DNA from: Nitrosopumilus ureiphilus
Lineage (GTDB): Archaea; Thermoproteota; Nitrososphaeria; Nitrososphaerales; Nitrosopumilaceae
Direction: 5' to 3'
NCBI RefSeq assembly: GCF_013407185.1
Contig: NZ_CP026995.1
Location: 2,024,954-2,088,953 of the forward strand
Length of the DNA stretch: 64,000 nucleotides
The position numbers were made by a program, and so were the translations under genes. Each line of letters opens with the position of its first letter. Position 1 is the first letter of the stretch. A model generated the notes under the pieces. The model worked only from the letters and a program-made list of their open reading frames with translations. It did not search any database and had not been told where the DNA came from. Of the stretch, positions 34,900 through 44,180 are shown piece after piece.

Positions 34900-37680
34900 A
34901 TGAAAAAATTTCTAATCCTTTTACTAATTTTGTCATCTGCATCCATTCCATTTGTATCAGCACATCCATTTACAGAAGAAACTATTCCTAGCTTGACATC
35001 AAATGCGCCTACAGGAATTACAGAAGTAATTGTATTTTATTCAGAACCAGTTGATATTGATTTTAGTGAAATCAAAGTGTTTGATAGTGATGGGAATCAA
35101 ATTGACAAAAAAGATACTACTTACTATGAAGGAGAAACATCACTTATCGTCACAACCCCACCATTAGAAGATGGAATCTTTACAGCATCTACCAAAGTTC
35201 TATCCAAAGTTGACGGACATCTAGTTCCAAGTGCATTCTTGTTTGCAGTTGGAAATGTTGTAATTGATCCTTCTTTGTTTAATCAAGAAAGACCATCAGA
35301 GATTGTATTTTTGCCCGAAGCTGGTGCAAGATTTCCAGGAATTCTAGGACAAACTATTGTTTTAGGTGCAGTTATTGCATCACTAATAATTTGGGGAACA
35401 CAAAACAAACAACTAATCAAAGAAGAATTTGAAAAGATTGAAAATTTCCATCATGGAAAATTCATGTCAATTACTGGGATTGGATTGGTACTAATTTTTA
35501 TCTCAAATATTTTGATGATTGCAGTACAAAGTGTTAGATTGGAAGTGTCACCAATAGATGCGATTCAGACTGATTTTGGTTCTACATGGGTTATCAGAAT
35601 GATCATTACTATAATTTCATTAGGAATTTGGTTTAGTATGGATAGAAGGAAAATTCTATCAAAGAAAAATCAGATTCCATTACTTGCATCTATGTTGGCA
35701 TTAATTTCTACTTCAAGTTTAATTGGACACGGTGCAGCTAGTGGAGAAACTCCTGCTCTAGTTTTAGATTACATCCATAATCTTGTTTCAGCAATATGGA
35801 TAGGTGGAATATTCTATTTTGTTTTTGTTTTACTTCCAACATTTTCACAATTAAAAGAACCAAAACGAGAGAAGATGAGTTTGTTATTAATTCCTAGATT
35901 TTCAATTGCCTTCATTATTGCTTTAGGAGTTGTAATAATTACAGGACCAACTCTTATGTGGTTCTTAGAAAGTGATGTAGGATTAATCACTCAATCAGTT
36001 TATGGTCAATTAATTATTCTGAAAATTGTTATTGCCGCAATTATAATCGGATTTGGTGGATTTTTCCAGTTTAAAGTTCAAAAAAATGCTGAAAAGGATT
36101 TCCTATCAGGAAAGATTTCAGTTCACAAAAAACTAAAGAGATCACTCAAAGTGGATGCTGCATTAGGAATTGTTCTTCTTGGAGTAGTTGCCCTTTTAAC
36201 TAATGGAACATTACCTGCTGGCGAAATTCAAAAAGTTGATGCTCAAGAAATAATTTATGGGTTTAAAACAATAGAATTTACAGAGAATGCAAAATTCGAT
36301 ATTAATATTTCGCCATTTTCTAGTGGAACAAATACAATTCTAGTTAAAGTTAGTGACTTTGAAGGAAACCAGATACATGACTCAAATCAAGTCAAAGTAA
36401 AGATATCAAATCCATCAAAGAATATTTCACCAATTGAAGTCTCTATGGAATTAACTAAACAAGATGAAGATAGACCCATAGAATTCCAAGGAGAATTAAC
36501 ATTTGGATTTTCAGGAGAATGGCTAGTAGAGATTGAAGCTCAGAGAACAGAGAATGCAAATGAATCCAAGCTTTTGAATTTACTTGTAAAACCAAGATTG
36601 GGAGACATTCAAACGCAAGTAATAGAGTACGAATTACCAGAAGATGCAAAACCACTCTATCCATTGTATGACGGAAGTAATTCTATTTGGATTAGTGATG
36701 CATCAGCTCCAAGATTGTGGCAATTTTCACTTGAAACTCAAGAATTTACATCATATTCCTTTGATGGGTTAACTACAACATTTCTAACACAAGACAACAA
36801 AGGAAATATTTGGTTTACAGATACTCCAAGAAATCAAATTGGATTTCTAGATCCTAATACAAAAAAAATCACAACAAAATCTATTCCTAAATTAGATCCG
36901 GTAATTTCAGAAAACACTCCACTTGTAATTCAGTCAGACTTTGATGGTAATATTTGGATTACAATAGTCAACAAAGACAGAATTGTAAAATATTCACCAG
37001 AGATAGATAAGTTTGAAGAGATTGTCTTATCGCAAAAAGAATCATTGCCATTTGCTCTAGCAATTGATGATGATGGAAAAATATGGTATTCAACAACTGG
37101 TGCAGGAAAAATTGGTTACATTGATTCTGAAGATAACAAAATGAGAGAATTCTCAGCTGAGCCTCCATTACAGGGTCCTGAGGCTCTACTCTTTGATGAT
37201 GATGGAAATCTTTGGATTGCAGAGCATACAGGCTTGGGAATTGCCAGATTTAATCCAGTTTTAGAAACATTTGACAGAATTTCTATTTTAGATGATGAGG
37301 CATTACCATTTGGAATGACATTTGACAAATATGGAAATGTGTGGTTTGCACAGCATACAGTAGACAACATTGGAGTATATGATCCAGATAACAATAACTT
37401 GATTGAAGTTCCAATTCCAACTGAAACATCATTTGTTCAATTCATGACATCAGATGGAAATGATAATGTGTGGTTTGTCGAACAACAATCAAACAAAATT
37501 GGAACAATAAAAATTACAGAAATTCCTATCATTCCATCACAAATACAAACAAATGGATTTGAATTAAAATATACAGAAATTGTATCACCACTCATTGCAC
37601 TAGGAATTATTGCAACATCTCTATTTTATGTAAAAAGCATACAAGATAAAAGAAGATTAAATTCTTTGATTAATTCTTAG
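34900..37680 (+). CDS. CopC-CopD copper protein fused to a lyase-type beta-propeller
   Basis: The 926-aa protein joins three parts. Residues 1-120 are a CopC domain after a signal peptide; the mature N-terminus HPFTEETIPS starts with His, a likely copper ligand, and DGHLVPSAFLFAVG is typical of the family. Residues about 145-430 are a CopD-like multi-helix region (SSLIGHGAASGETPALVLDY, HNLVSAIWIGGIFYFVFVLLP with His and Trp). About 445-560 is a beta linker; 575-880 is a seven-blade-like propeller with repeated GNIWFTDTP, GNLWIAEHTG and GNVWFAQHT units as in virginiamycin B lyase/NHL proteins. A last TM helix follows. Copper import or delivery is likely; the propeller role is unknown. TATA about 27 bases upstream. 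Confidence 0.85.
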   Translation: MKKFLILLLILSSASIPFVSAHPFTEETIPSLTSNAPTGITEVIVFYSEPVDIDFSEIKVFDSDGNQIDKKDTTYYEGETSLIVTTPPLEDGIFTASTKVLSKVDGHLVPSAFLFAVGNVVIDPSLFNQERPSEIVFLPEAGARFPGILGQTIVLGAVIASLIIWGTQNKQLIKEEFEKIENFHHGKFMSITGIGLVLIFISNILMIAVQSVRLEVSPIDAIQTDFGSTWVIRMIITIISLGIWFSMDRRKILSKKNQIPLLASMLALISTSSLIGHGAASGETPALVLDYIHNLVSAIWIGGIFYFVFVLLPTFSQLKEPKREKMSLLLIPRFSIAFIIALGVVIITGPTLMWFLESDVGLITQSVYGQLIILKIVIAAIIIGFGGFFQFKVQKNAEKDFLSGKISVHKKLKRSLKVDAALGIVLLGVVALLTNGTLPAGEIQKVDAQEIIYGFKTIEFTENAKFDINISPFSSGTNTILVKVSDFEGNQIHDSNQVKVKISNPSKNISPIEVSMELTKQDEDRPIEFQGELTFGFSGEWLVEIEAQRTENANESKLLNLLVKPRLGDIQTQVIEYELPEDAKPLYPLYDGSNSIWISDASAPRLWQFSLETQEFTSYSFDGLTTTFLTQDNKGNIWFTDTPRNQIGFLDPNTKKITTKSIPKLDPVISENTPLVIQSDFDGNIWITIVNKDRIVKYSPEIDKFEEIVLSQKESLPFALAIDDDGKIWYSTTGAGKIGYIDSEDNKMREFSAEPPLQGPEALLFDDDGNLWIAEHTGLGIARFNPVLETFDRISILDDEALPFGMTFDKYGNVWFAQHTVDNIGVYDPDNNNLIEVPIPTETSFVQFMTSDGNDNVWFVEQQSNKIGTIKITEIPIIPSQIQTNGFELKYTEIVSPLIALGIIATSLFYVKSIQDKRRLNSLINS

Positions 37681-38488
37681 ATAATAATCCAGATGATTTT
37701 ATTCCCATAGTTCCCGCAAGTAAGATAATTGCCAATAAAACAATAGTTCCTGCAGGAGTAATATCAAATATGTAAGAGATTAAAATTCCTACAACTACAG
37801 AAAATATAGAAAAACTCATAGAGATTATTGCAGTTTGCTTGAATCCCTTGCCATACATTATTGCAGTAACATTAGGAATTACAAACAAGGCAGAAATTAA
37901 CAATACACCTACAAGTTGTATTGATGTAACTACAGTAATTCCTGCCATAAACACAATCAAATAATTTATTTTCTCAACAGGAATTCCACTTACTTTGGCC
38001 TGCTCTTCATTAAATGTTGAATAAAGAATTTGACGATATAGTAATAAAATTACAATTAGAATTCCACCAGTTAATGACAAAATTAGAACAGTGTCATCTA
38101 CACTAACAAGAAGAATACTTCCAAACAGAAAACTAAAGATATCAATCGTAAAACCACCTGATAATCCAATAATTACGAGCCCAACTGCAATGCCTGAGGA
38201 TAATAGCACTGCAATTGATGCATCACCAGAGATATTGTATTTGTCTTTAATTTTTGTAATAATTAATGCACTTGCAATTGAAACACCATATGCTGTCCAC
38301 AATGGATAAACTCCAGCTAACAAACCTAATGCAATTCCACCAAATGATGAATGTGCAATTGCATCACCAAACAATGAATAACGCCTCAAAACTAGGAATA
38401 ATCCAACAACAGAACAAAGGATAGCTATTGCAATGCCAGAGATTAATGCTCTATGCATAAAACTGAAGGTTAGAATTTCTAGAGACAT
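37670..38488 (-). CDS. Metal ABC transporter permease (ZnuB/MntB-like)
   Basis: The 272-aa polytopic protein has about eight hydrophobic helices and the ABC-3 permease blocks: MHRALISGIAIAILCSVVGL, RYSLFGDAIAHSSFGGIALG and LLVSVDDTVLI near the ATPase-contact loop, and VVTSIQLVGVLLISALFVIPN. It forms the membrane channel of a Zn2+/Mn2+/Fe2+ importer with the two genes upstream (38490, 39206). It ends convergent with the CopC-CopD gene, overlapping by 11 bases. Metal specificity cannot be read here. Confidence 0.93.
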   Translation of the reverse strand: MSLEILTFSFMHRALISGIAIAILCSVVGLFLVLRRYSLFGDAIAHSSFGGIALGLLAGVYPLWTAYGVSIASALIITKIKDKYNISGDASIAVLLSSGIAVGLVIIGLSGGFTIDIFSFLFGSILLVSVDDTVLILSLTGGILIVILLLYRQILYSTFNEEQAKVSGIPVEKINYLIVFMAGITVVTSIQLVGVLLISALFVIPNVTAIMYGKGFKQTAIISMSFSIFSVVVGILISYIFDITPAGTIVLLAIILLAGTMGIKSSGLLSKN

Positions 38489-38489
38489 G

Positions 38490-39212
38490 TCAGTGATGAT
38501 GCATGTGTTCCTGCATTGAGGCTTCAGAATATTGTTTTACTAGTTCATCATTTGAAAAGAATTTTTCAGATTCGCCATGGAAAAATAGTGTTCTGTTTAG
38601 ACATGCCACATGATTTGCTAATTGGTTTACTGCATCCAAATCATGAGATGACCAGATTATAGTAATTTTTTGTTTAGAATTTAATTCACGTAAAATACTG
38701 TAAAACAAATCTATGCTTTGTTGATCAATTCCGGTTACAGGTTCGTCTAGTATCAGAATTTTTGGATTTGTAATCAGAGCTTTTGCAATAAAAACACGTT
38801 GTTGTTGACCTCCAGATAATTCACCAATTCTTCTATTTCTTAATTCATGTATCCATAATTGCTGTAAAATTTCATCAATTTTATTTTCATTGGATTCATT
38901 TCTTAGTCCCATTCTTATAACATCAGTTACGGTAACCGGGAAATTTTTTTCAAAGATTGGTTTTTGTGGAACATATCCGATTTCCTTAAGATAGTTTTTT
39001 GATTTTCTGATATCCTCACCAAAAAATTTGATAGTTCCTTTGTACTTTGTGTTTAGCCCAAGCATCGAGTCAAAAAGAGTAGATTTGCCTGCGCCGTTAG
39101 GACCAATTATGCCTAGAAAATCACCCTGATTAATCTCAAAACTAACATCATCTAGTGCTTTAACATCAGGATATTGAACAGTTAGATTTTCAATCTCAAC
39201 TATTTTCAACAT
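38490..39212 (-). CDS. Metal ABC transporter ATP-binding protein (ZnuC-like)
   Basis: The 240-aa ATPase has Walker A GPNGAGKST, signature LSGGQQQRVFIAKAL, Walker B ILILDEPVTGID, and the switch His in WSSHDLDAV. A His-rich C-terminus (MQEHMHHH) could bind metal. It is 1 base from the permease gene and overlaps the binding-protein gene by 7 bases, so the three form one operon. Confidence 0.95.
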   Translation of the reverse strand: MLKIVEIENLTVQYPDVKALDDVSFEINQGDFLGIIGPNGAGKSTLFDSMLGLNTKYKGTIKFFGEDIRKSKNYLKEIGYVPQKPIFEKNFPVTVTDVIRMGLRNESNENKIDEILQQLWIHELRNRRIGELSGGQQQRVFIAKALITNPKILILDEPVTGIDQQSIDLFYSILRELNSKQKITIIWSSHDLDAVNQLANHVACLNRTLFFHGESEKFFSNDELVKQYSEASMQEHMHHH

Positions 39213-40111
39213 AATGCCTCCTTTAGATTTTCAAGATTTTGATTCATCTTAGAAATGTAAGTACCATCAGATGCTACTTCTAATGGAGACAAAACTAAGA
39301 CTTTACCACCCATCTCGTTTGCAATTATTTCAGATGTTCTAGTACTGTCACTTTCTTCAGCAAAAATTACTTTAATGTTTAATTTTTTAGCAGTAGAAAT
39401 AATATTTTCTAATGTTTTTGCAGTAACTTCTCCATGGGAATCATTTGACAAAATTATTGTATGTTGATTTAGATTGTATTCTTTTGCAAAATATGAAAAT
39501 GTATCATGAAAAGCCACAAAATCATTACTACAATTAGAGAGATCATTTCGAATTTTTGAATCAAGGAGATCTAATTGTTTAATATATGCTGCAGTATTTG
39601 ATTGATAATACTTCTCATTGACAGGATCAGAATTTGAAAATGCATTTGCAATATTTTGTACTTGAATTTTTGCATAAACAGGATTTAGCCAAATGTGTGG
39701 ATCTCCATAGTCCTTAGAAATTTCATCATTAGAATTCTTAGTTAAAATTCCATAACTTGTATCAATTATCTTACCAGAGTAACCAGTCTCTTCTAAATTA
39801 TCAACCCAGTTTTCAAAACCAATTCCATTGATAATGATTAGATCTGCCTTTTGCATTATTTGTACATCTTTAACAGTTGGTTCCCAATCATGAGGTTCAA
39901 CTCCAACAGGAACAAGTAAGACAACATCTATTTTTTCTTGTCCTATATTTTGTGAAAATTCATGTAATGGATTAAATGATGAAATGACTTGCAGTTTTGA
40001 ATTATCACTACTTGTGAATTGCTGATTCATATTAGTTCCATAAACAGCAATTGAGCTTAATGGAATTACTATTGTAATTGCAATTATTGCCATCTTTATC
40101 TGAATATTCAC
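39206..40111 (-). CDS. Metal ABC transporter substrate-binding protein (ZnuA/TroA type)
   Basis: The 301-aa cluster A-I binding protein has an N-terminal anchor/signal (IQIKMAIIAITIVIPLSSIAVYG) and the metal ligands typical of the family: His in GVEPHDWEPTV, His in DPHIWLNPV, His in VAFHDTFSYFAKEYNL, and an acidic residue in FAEESDSTRT. It captures divalent metal and delivers it to the permease. It is the first gene of the operon. The promoter overlaps palindromic DNA shared with a divergent NikR-like gene. Confidence 0.94.
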   Translation of the reverse strand: MNIQIKMAIIAITIVIPLSSIAVYGTNMNQQFTSSDNSKLQVISSFNPLHEFSQNIGQEKIDVVLLVPVGVEPHDWEPTVKDVQIMQKADLIIINGIGFENWVDNLEETGYSGKIIDTSYGILTKNSNDEISKDYGDPHIWLNPVYAKIQVQNIANAFSNSDPVNEKYYQSNTAAYIKQLDLLDSKIRNDLSNCSNDFVAFHDTFSYFAKEYNLNQHTIILSNDSHGEVTAKTLENIISTAKKLNIKVIFAEESDSTRTSEIIANEMGGKVLVLSPLEVASDGTYISKMNQNLENLKEALC

Positions 40112-40147
40112 ACAAAAGTTCTTTACAGATTATTAATAAATCTATAA

Positions 40148-40162
40148 AATCTTAATAAGATT
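40148..40162. promoter_or_regulatory. Candidate operator: 15-bp palindrome between znuA-like and nikR-like genes
   Basis: AATCTTAATAAGATT is a perfect inverted repeat around one central base. CTTATAAG, a second short palindrome, lies at about 40172-40179, next to the nikR-like start. The 90-bp intergenic region serves two divergent genes, the arrangement expected for a metal-responsive RHH repressor. Confidence 0.5.
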
Positions 40163-40201
40163 AATTGCTAAACTTATAAGATAATTAATAACATTAGACA
40201 T

Positions 40202-40585
40202 ATGCCAATAGTCTCAATTTCGTTAAATGATGAAATTCTCTCAGAATTAGACAAGTTGCAAACAACTATGGGATTTTCAGGAAGGTCTGAGGCAATCAGA
40301 GCAGGAATCAGATCATTTATTTCTGAAGAAAAACAAAAGGCAGATTTATCTGGAAATATTCACGCAATTCTTTTGGTTGTACATAATGATGAATTTGATC
40401 ATGTGGTTTCAGGAATCACACATAATTTTGAGGATCTAATCACAACACATCTTCATAGCAAAATTGAGAAGGAAAAATGTATGGAGCTATTTTTGATTAA
40501 TGGTGATGCAGAAAAAGTATCAACAATTACAAAAGATTTTCAGACAAACAAAAACATGGACACTGTAAAGCTAGTTGCTCTTTAG
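40202..40585 (+). CDS. NikR-like ribbon-helix-helix metal-responsive regulator
   Basis: The 127-aa protein has an N-terminal RHH DNA-binding domain (VSISLNDEILSELDKLQTTM, SGRSEAIRAGIRSFI) and a C-terminal ACT-like domain (HAILLVVHNDEFDHVVSGI, MELFLINGDAEKVSTI) as in NikR. Putative metal ligands are His74, His83, His85 and Cys93, close to the NikR His-His-His-Cys set but with slightly different spacing. It is divergent from the metal importer operon across 90 bases and probably represses it when metal is plentiful. The metal, Ni, Zn or Mn, is not determined. Confidence 0.87.
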   Translation: MPIVSISLNDEILSELDKLQTTMGFSGRSEAIRAGIRSFISEEKQKADLSGNIHAILLVVHNDEFDHVVSGITHNFEDLITTHLHSKIEKEKCMELFLINGDAEKVSTITKDFQTNKNMDTVKLVAL

Positions 40586-41943
40586 GTATTTAGTGGATTT
40601 CTTTTAGTTACAAAAATAATACTCGTAATTGAAATTACTAAAATTAACAATGCAATAGTTCCAAATTCTGGTACAACAACTAGTGCAAATTCAGTTTCTT
40701 GTCCTGTATTTCTAATATTTTCAAATTTGATAATTGTTGGACCCGTTTGATCTTCAGCAAATGTAAATTTCTCAAATTCTCCACCAACTTGTGCAATACC
40801 GGATACACGATGAATTTCTTTTCCATTTTGGATAAGTACAAATGTATAATCAGAATTTCTTAAAGGATCATTAGTTCTTCCATCTCTAATTGTAAAAATA
40901 AAATTGGTATCAATTCCAGGTTCAACTTCTAGTGGATCCCATGAAAGATTTACTTTAAAGTCATCACTTTTTGTATACGCTTCTAAGGGAAATGCTTTAT
41001 CATTACTAGTAGATATTGTAAATAACATATTTTCTGGTAATGGTTCATCGGATTTTTTCATTTCGTTTTTCAAATATCGTAAATGATCTTGTAATAAAAC
41101 AAGATGAATTATTCTTTCATCATCTTCTGTATAATCATCAACAGAAATTGAGGATTTGAATAATTCAATACCATTTACATATGCAGAATAGCTCGGAGAC
41201 AAGAATTCTACAAAATCTTTTGGCAAATGAGTTTCTACATGAACAACTGATACATGAGATAATTGTTTTTCACTCCAATCAAATGGCATTTCAAATGCAA
41301 CCTGTTTAGCCTCAAAATCATACTTGAAATTAGAAATTGAATCAAAATAAGATTTTGAACGAAATTCTACATCATTATTTTCAGAATCCTTTTGTATGAA
41401 AGAGACAGTCTCAATTAAGCTCAAATCAGCATTATAGACACCAGAATTCTCTATGATGTTTGTGGGTTCATCAATAGTTCTTATCTCAATCTCAAAATTA
41501 TACAAACCAGATGAAGTAAACAATGGACCTGTAATTTCTATAGGACTTGATTCTGTTCCATGCCATGCTCCAAGTAGTGAGTCTTGTTCACCATGAATTG
41601 TTATTTTTTCTTCTTGTGTTGGTGTTACCTTAATTTGTAAAACTCCATCCTCAGCAAAAAAATAATTTCTAAAAATCATTTCATTTTCATGAAATAATCC
41701 AATGAGAAATGTCACATTTTTTGCATTTTCTTTTGTTTCATCTTCAGTTGCAGTAATTGTGATTTGCTCTTGAGCATTTTCAAAATACATCGGCATCTCT
41801 ACTGAAATTGATAACTCTTTTCCTTGGATATCGATTGAAGATATTGTATCAATTCCAAAACCATGTCCATAAACATTGCTTGCTGGAAATAACAAGCATG
41901 CAACAAGAGCAAAGATACCATATTTTTTCAGAGACAATATCAT
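40582..41943 (-). CDS. Surface protein with PEFG-CTERM sorting signal
   Basis: The 453-aa protein has a signal peptide (IFALVACLLFPASNVYGHGFG) and a beta-rich ectodomain with the same opening (HGFGIDTISSIDIQGKELSI) and inner blocks (FDYNFKYDFEAKQVAFEMPF-like region, DDYTEDDERIIHLVLLQ) as the proteins at 28775 and 30579. Instead of WW-type repeats it ends in VVPEFGTIALLILVISI...TKRNPLNT, a PEFG-CTERM anchor. It is thus the third member of a local family. Its stop overlaps the nikR-like gene by 4 bases. Confidence 0.82.
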   Translation of the reverse strand: MILSLKKYGIFALVACLLFPASNVYGHGFGIDTISSIDIQGKELSISVEMPMYFENAQEQITITATEDETKENAKNVTFLIGLFHENEMIFRNYFFAEDGVLQIKVTPTQEEKITIHGEQDSLLGAWHGTESSPIEITGPLFTSSGLYNFEIEIRTIDEPTNIIENSGVYNADLSLIETVSFIQKDSENNDVEFRSKSYFDSISNFKYDFEAKQVAFEMPFDWSEKQLSHVSVVHVETHLPKDFVEFLSPSYSAYVNGIELFKSSISVDDYTEDDERIIHLVLLQDHLRYLKNEMKKSDEPLPENMLFTISTSNDKAFPLEAYTKSDDFKVNLSWDPLEVEPGIDTNFIFTIRDGRTNDPLRNSDYTFVLIQNGKEIHRVSGIAQVGGEFEKFTFAEDQTGPTIIKFENIRNTGQETEFALVVVPEFGTIALLILVISITSIIFVTKRNPLNT

Positions 41944-41959
41944 TTTAGTTCATCAAGGG

Positions 41960-42667
41960 TTATTTTACTGTCAGTAATTCTTCTACTCTTTGAATTAAAT
42001 CATCCATTGTTGTGGCCTCTAAAATTGGTTGAAGTTCATTTGGATCTTTTGCACCAAGTGCAGATAATGAGTAGATGTAATCAACTGTTGGCGTATCAGT
42101 AGTCAGATAGTATTGCTCCAATACATGATCTAAAGCATGTGGTTCAACAACTTGAGGCAATGCCTGTGTCATAATTTTCTTTTTCCACAATTCAACTAAT
42201 CGCTCCCATTTTTCTAGTGAAATGTTTTCATCAATTTCTGGAATCATTTCAACTTCTGCTTGAATGTACATTTTTTCTTCTGTTCCAATTTTTTCATGCA
42301 TGTCAGATATTTCTTGATGGCCTTCAACTGAAAGTGGATCATAATTTGCAGGTTGGGAAATTGATGGAGGAATAATTTTTTTGATTTCAAATGAATTTCT
42401 TCCTATAGTTTCAATGTGGAGTTGCAATCCATCAAGCTCAACGTCTTCACATTTAGTAATTTTAGCAATTGTCCCAACTAATTTAGGGGAATTCCAACCA
42501 TTTACAGTATTATTTTCATCAAGTAAACAAACTCCAAACTGACCATCACCTATCATACAATCATCAACTAATTGCTTGTATCGTGGCTCAAAAATTCGAA
42601 GAGGAAGTTCTTGTCTTGGAAACAGAACTAAATCTAATGGAAAGATAGGAATTATTTTTTGTGTCAA
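41960..42667 (-). CDS. LON substrate-binding domain protein
   Basis: The 235-aa protein resembles the N-terminal (substrate-binding) domain of Lon without ATPase or protease parts: IPIFPLDLVLFPRQELPLRI, FEPRYKQLVDDCMIGDGQFG and VGTIAKITKCEDVELDGLQL, then a helical second half (WERLVELWKKKIMTQALPQV). Single LON-domain proteins occur widely; their clients are unknown. It stands alone next to pyrB. Confidence 0.88.
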   Translation of the reverse strand: MTQKIIPIFPLDLVLFPRQELPLRIFEPRYKQLVDDCMIGDGQFGVCLLDENNTVNGWNSPKLVGTIAKITKCEDVELDGLQLHIETIGRNSFEIKKIIPPSISQPANYDPLSVEGHQEISDMHEKIGTEEKMYIQAEVEMIPEIDENISLEKWERLVELWKKKIMTQALPQVVEPHALDHVLEQYYLTTDTPTVDYIYSLSALGAKDPNELQPILEATTMDDLIQRVEELLTVK

Positions 42668-42718
42668 TAGTTCTATTGAAATGTCTCTAGATATATGGAA
42701 TACGGATTTTAAAATAAA

Positions 42719-43648
42719 TTAAAATCCATTTTCGTTAAGTATCAGGCCCAAAATGGCAGCACGTGTATATTTTCCATATTCAGCCTGCTCAAAGTATTTT
42801 GCATTTTTTGTCTTATCAACATCAGATGAAATTTCATCTATTCTTGGAAGAGGATGTAAAACTATTGAATCATTTTTCATCTGTTTAATCAAATCTAATC
42901 CTACAACATAGCTTCCTTTGACCTTGAGATATTCTTCTTCATCAGGAAATCTCTCCTTTTGAATTCTTGTAACATAAAGAACATCAAGTTCGTCTATTGT
43001 TTCTGTAATGTCAGTTGATTCAGTAAAATCTAATCTCTTTTTAATTTCATAGACGGAATCAGATCTAATTTTTAATGATTCAGGAGAAATTAAGCGCACG
43101 TCTACATCATAATTTCCAAGTCCATACAGCAAAGAGTAAACTGTTCGTCCATATTTTAGATCACCTACAATTCCAATCGTTAGACCATCAATCTTTTTCT
43201 TTTCTTTTTTGATTGTAAACAAATCTTGAATTGCTTGAGTTGGATGCTCTTCTGTACCACTACCTGCGTTGATTACAGGCTTATCAGAAACTTCAGCTGC
43301 AAATCTGCTTGAGCCATCCAGAGTATGTCTCAACACTAGAACATCAGAATAAATCGACATTATTCGTACAGTATCAGCAAGACTTTCACCTTTTTGAGTG
43401 GAAGACGAGGACACATTTGAGATTCCCAACGAATTTCCACCAATAGATGCCATAGCAGCATCAAAACTGAGTCGGGTTCTAGTACTAGGTTCATAAAACA
43501 AATATCCCAATGTTTTTCCTTTGCAGATTTCCCTTCTATCAGAAGGATCTAGTTGCATTATTTTGTCAGTTGAGGTGAAGATTTTTTCAAGTTTATCTTT
43601 ATCATAGTCCTTAATTGAGATGATATCTTTTTGGTAGAACTGGTTCAT
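42719..43648 (-). CDS. pyrB: Aspartate carbamoyltransferase, catalytic chain
   Basis: The 309-aa enzyme joins carbamoyl phosphate and aspartate in pyrimidine synthesis. It has the carbamoyl-phosphate motif FYEPSTRTRLSFDAAM, the Lys loop STQKGESLADT, HPTQAIQDLFTI, and the HPLPRIDEIS aspartate-side motif. It is divergent from pyrI with a shared 41-base region before the pyrI start, unlike the usual pyrBI operon. Full length. Confidence 0.97.
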   Translation of the reverse strand: MNQFYQKDIISIKDYDKDKLEKIFTSTDKIMQLDPSDRREICKGKTLGYLFYEPSTRTRLSFDAAMASIGGNSLGISNVSSSSTQKGESLADTVRIMSIYSDVLVLRHTLDGSSRFAAEVSDKPVINAGSGTEEHPTQAIQDLFTIKKEKKKIDGLTIGIVGDLKYGRTVYSLLYGLGNYDVDVRLISPESLKIRSDSVYEIKKRLDFTESTDITETIDELDVLYVTRIQKERFPDEEEYLKVKGSYVVGLDLIKQMKNDSIVLHPLPRIDEISSDVDKTKNAKYFEQAEYGKYTRAAILGLILNENGF

Positions 43649-43689
43649 TCTTTCAATAATATATACAGGTGACTATACAAAGTATTCTG

Positions 43690-44151
43690 ATGGAACAGTC
43701 CGAACTTATGGTTCGACGAATCAAAGAAGGCACTGTAATTGACCATATTGATGGAGGTAAGGGCCTTCAGGTGCTCAGTGCATTAAGAATTGATGGTAGA
43801 GATGGCGAATTAATTACTATAGCACTAAATGTTCCGAGTGGTAAATTTAAGAAAAAAGACATCATAAAAATTGAAAATAAGTTCCTAAAGGATGATGATA
43901 CAAACAAGCTTGCAGTAATTGCTCCAAAAGCTACTATCAACATGATAAAGGATTTCAAGCTTGTAGAGAAAAGAAGAGTCTCACTTCCAAATGAGATTGA
44001 TAGGATATTTCGTTGCTCAAATCCTGACTGCATTACAAACAGTACAGAACACATTGAATCTATAATGGATGTAATTGACAAAGAAGGAATGGTACTCAAA
44101 TGCAGATACTGTGCAAGAGTTTTAGATGTAAATAAGCTAAAATACAATTAA
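43690..44151 (+). CDS. pyrI: Aspartate carbamoyltransferase, regulatory chain
   Basis: I choose ATG 43690 (MEQSELMVRRIKEGTVIDHI), about 28 bases from the TATATAC element; the longer GTG frame at 43669 starts too close to it. The 153-aa chain has the allosteric nucleotide-binding domain (GTVIDHIDGGKGLQVLSAL) and a C-terminal zinc domain with four Cys: FRCSNPDCITN and LKCRYCARV. It binds PyrB trimers and transmits CTP/ATP control. It is divergent from pyrB. Confidence 0.94.
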   Translation: MEQSELMVRRIKEGTVIDHIDGGKGLQVLSALRIDGRDGELITIALNVPSGKFKKKDIIKIENKFLKDDDTNKLAVIAPKATINMIKDFKLVEKRRVSLPNEIDRIFRCSNPDCITNSTEHIESIMDVIDKEGMVLKCRYCARVLDVNKLKYN

Positions 44152-44180
44152 TTTAAAAATTTGAAAAAGATGTTGTAGGA

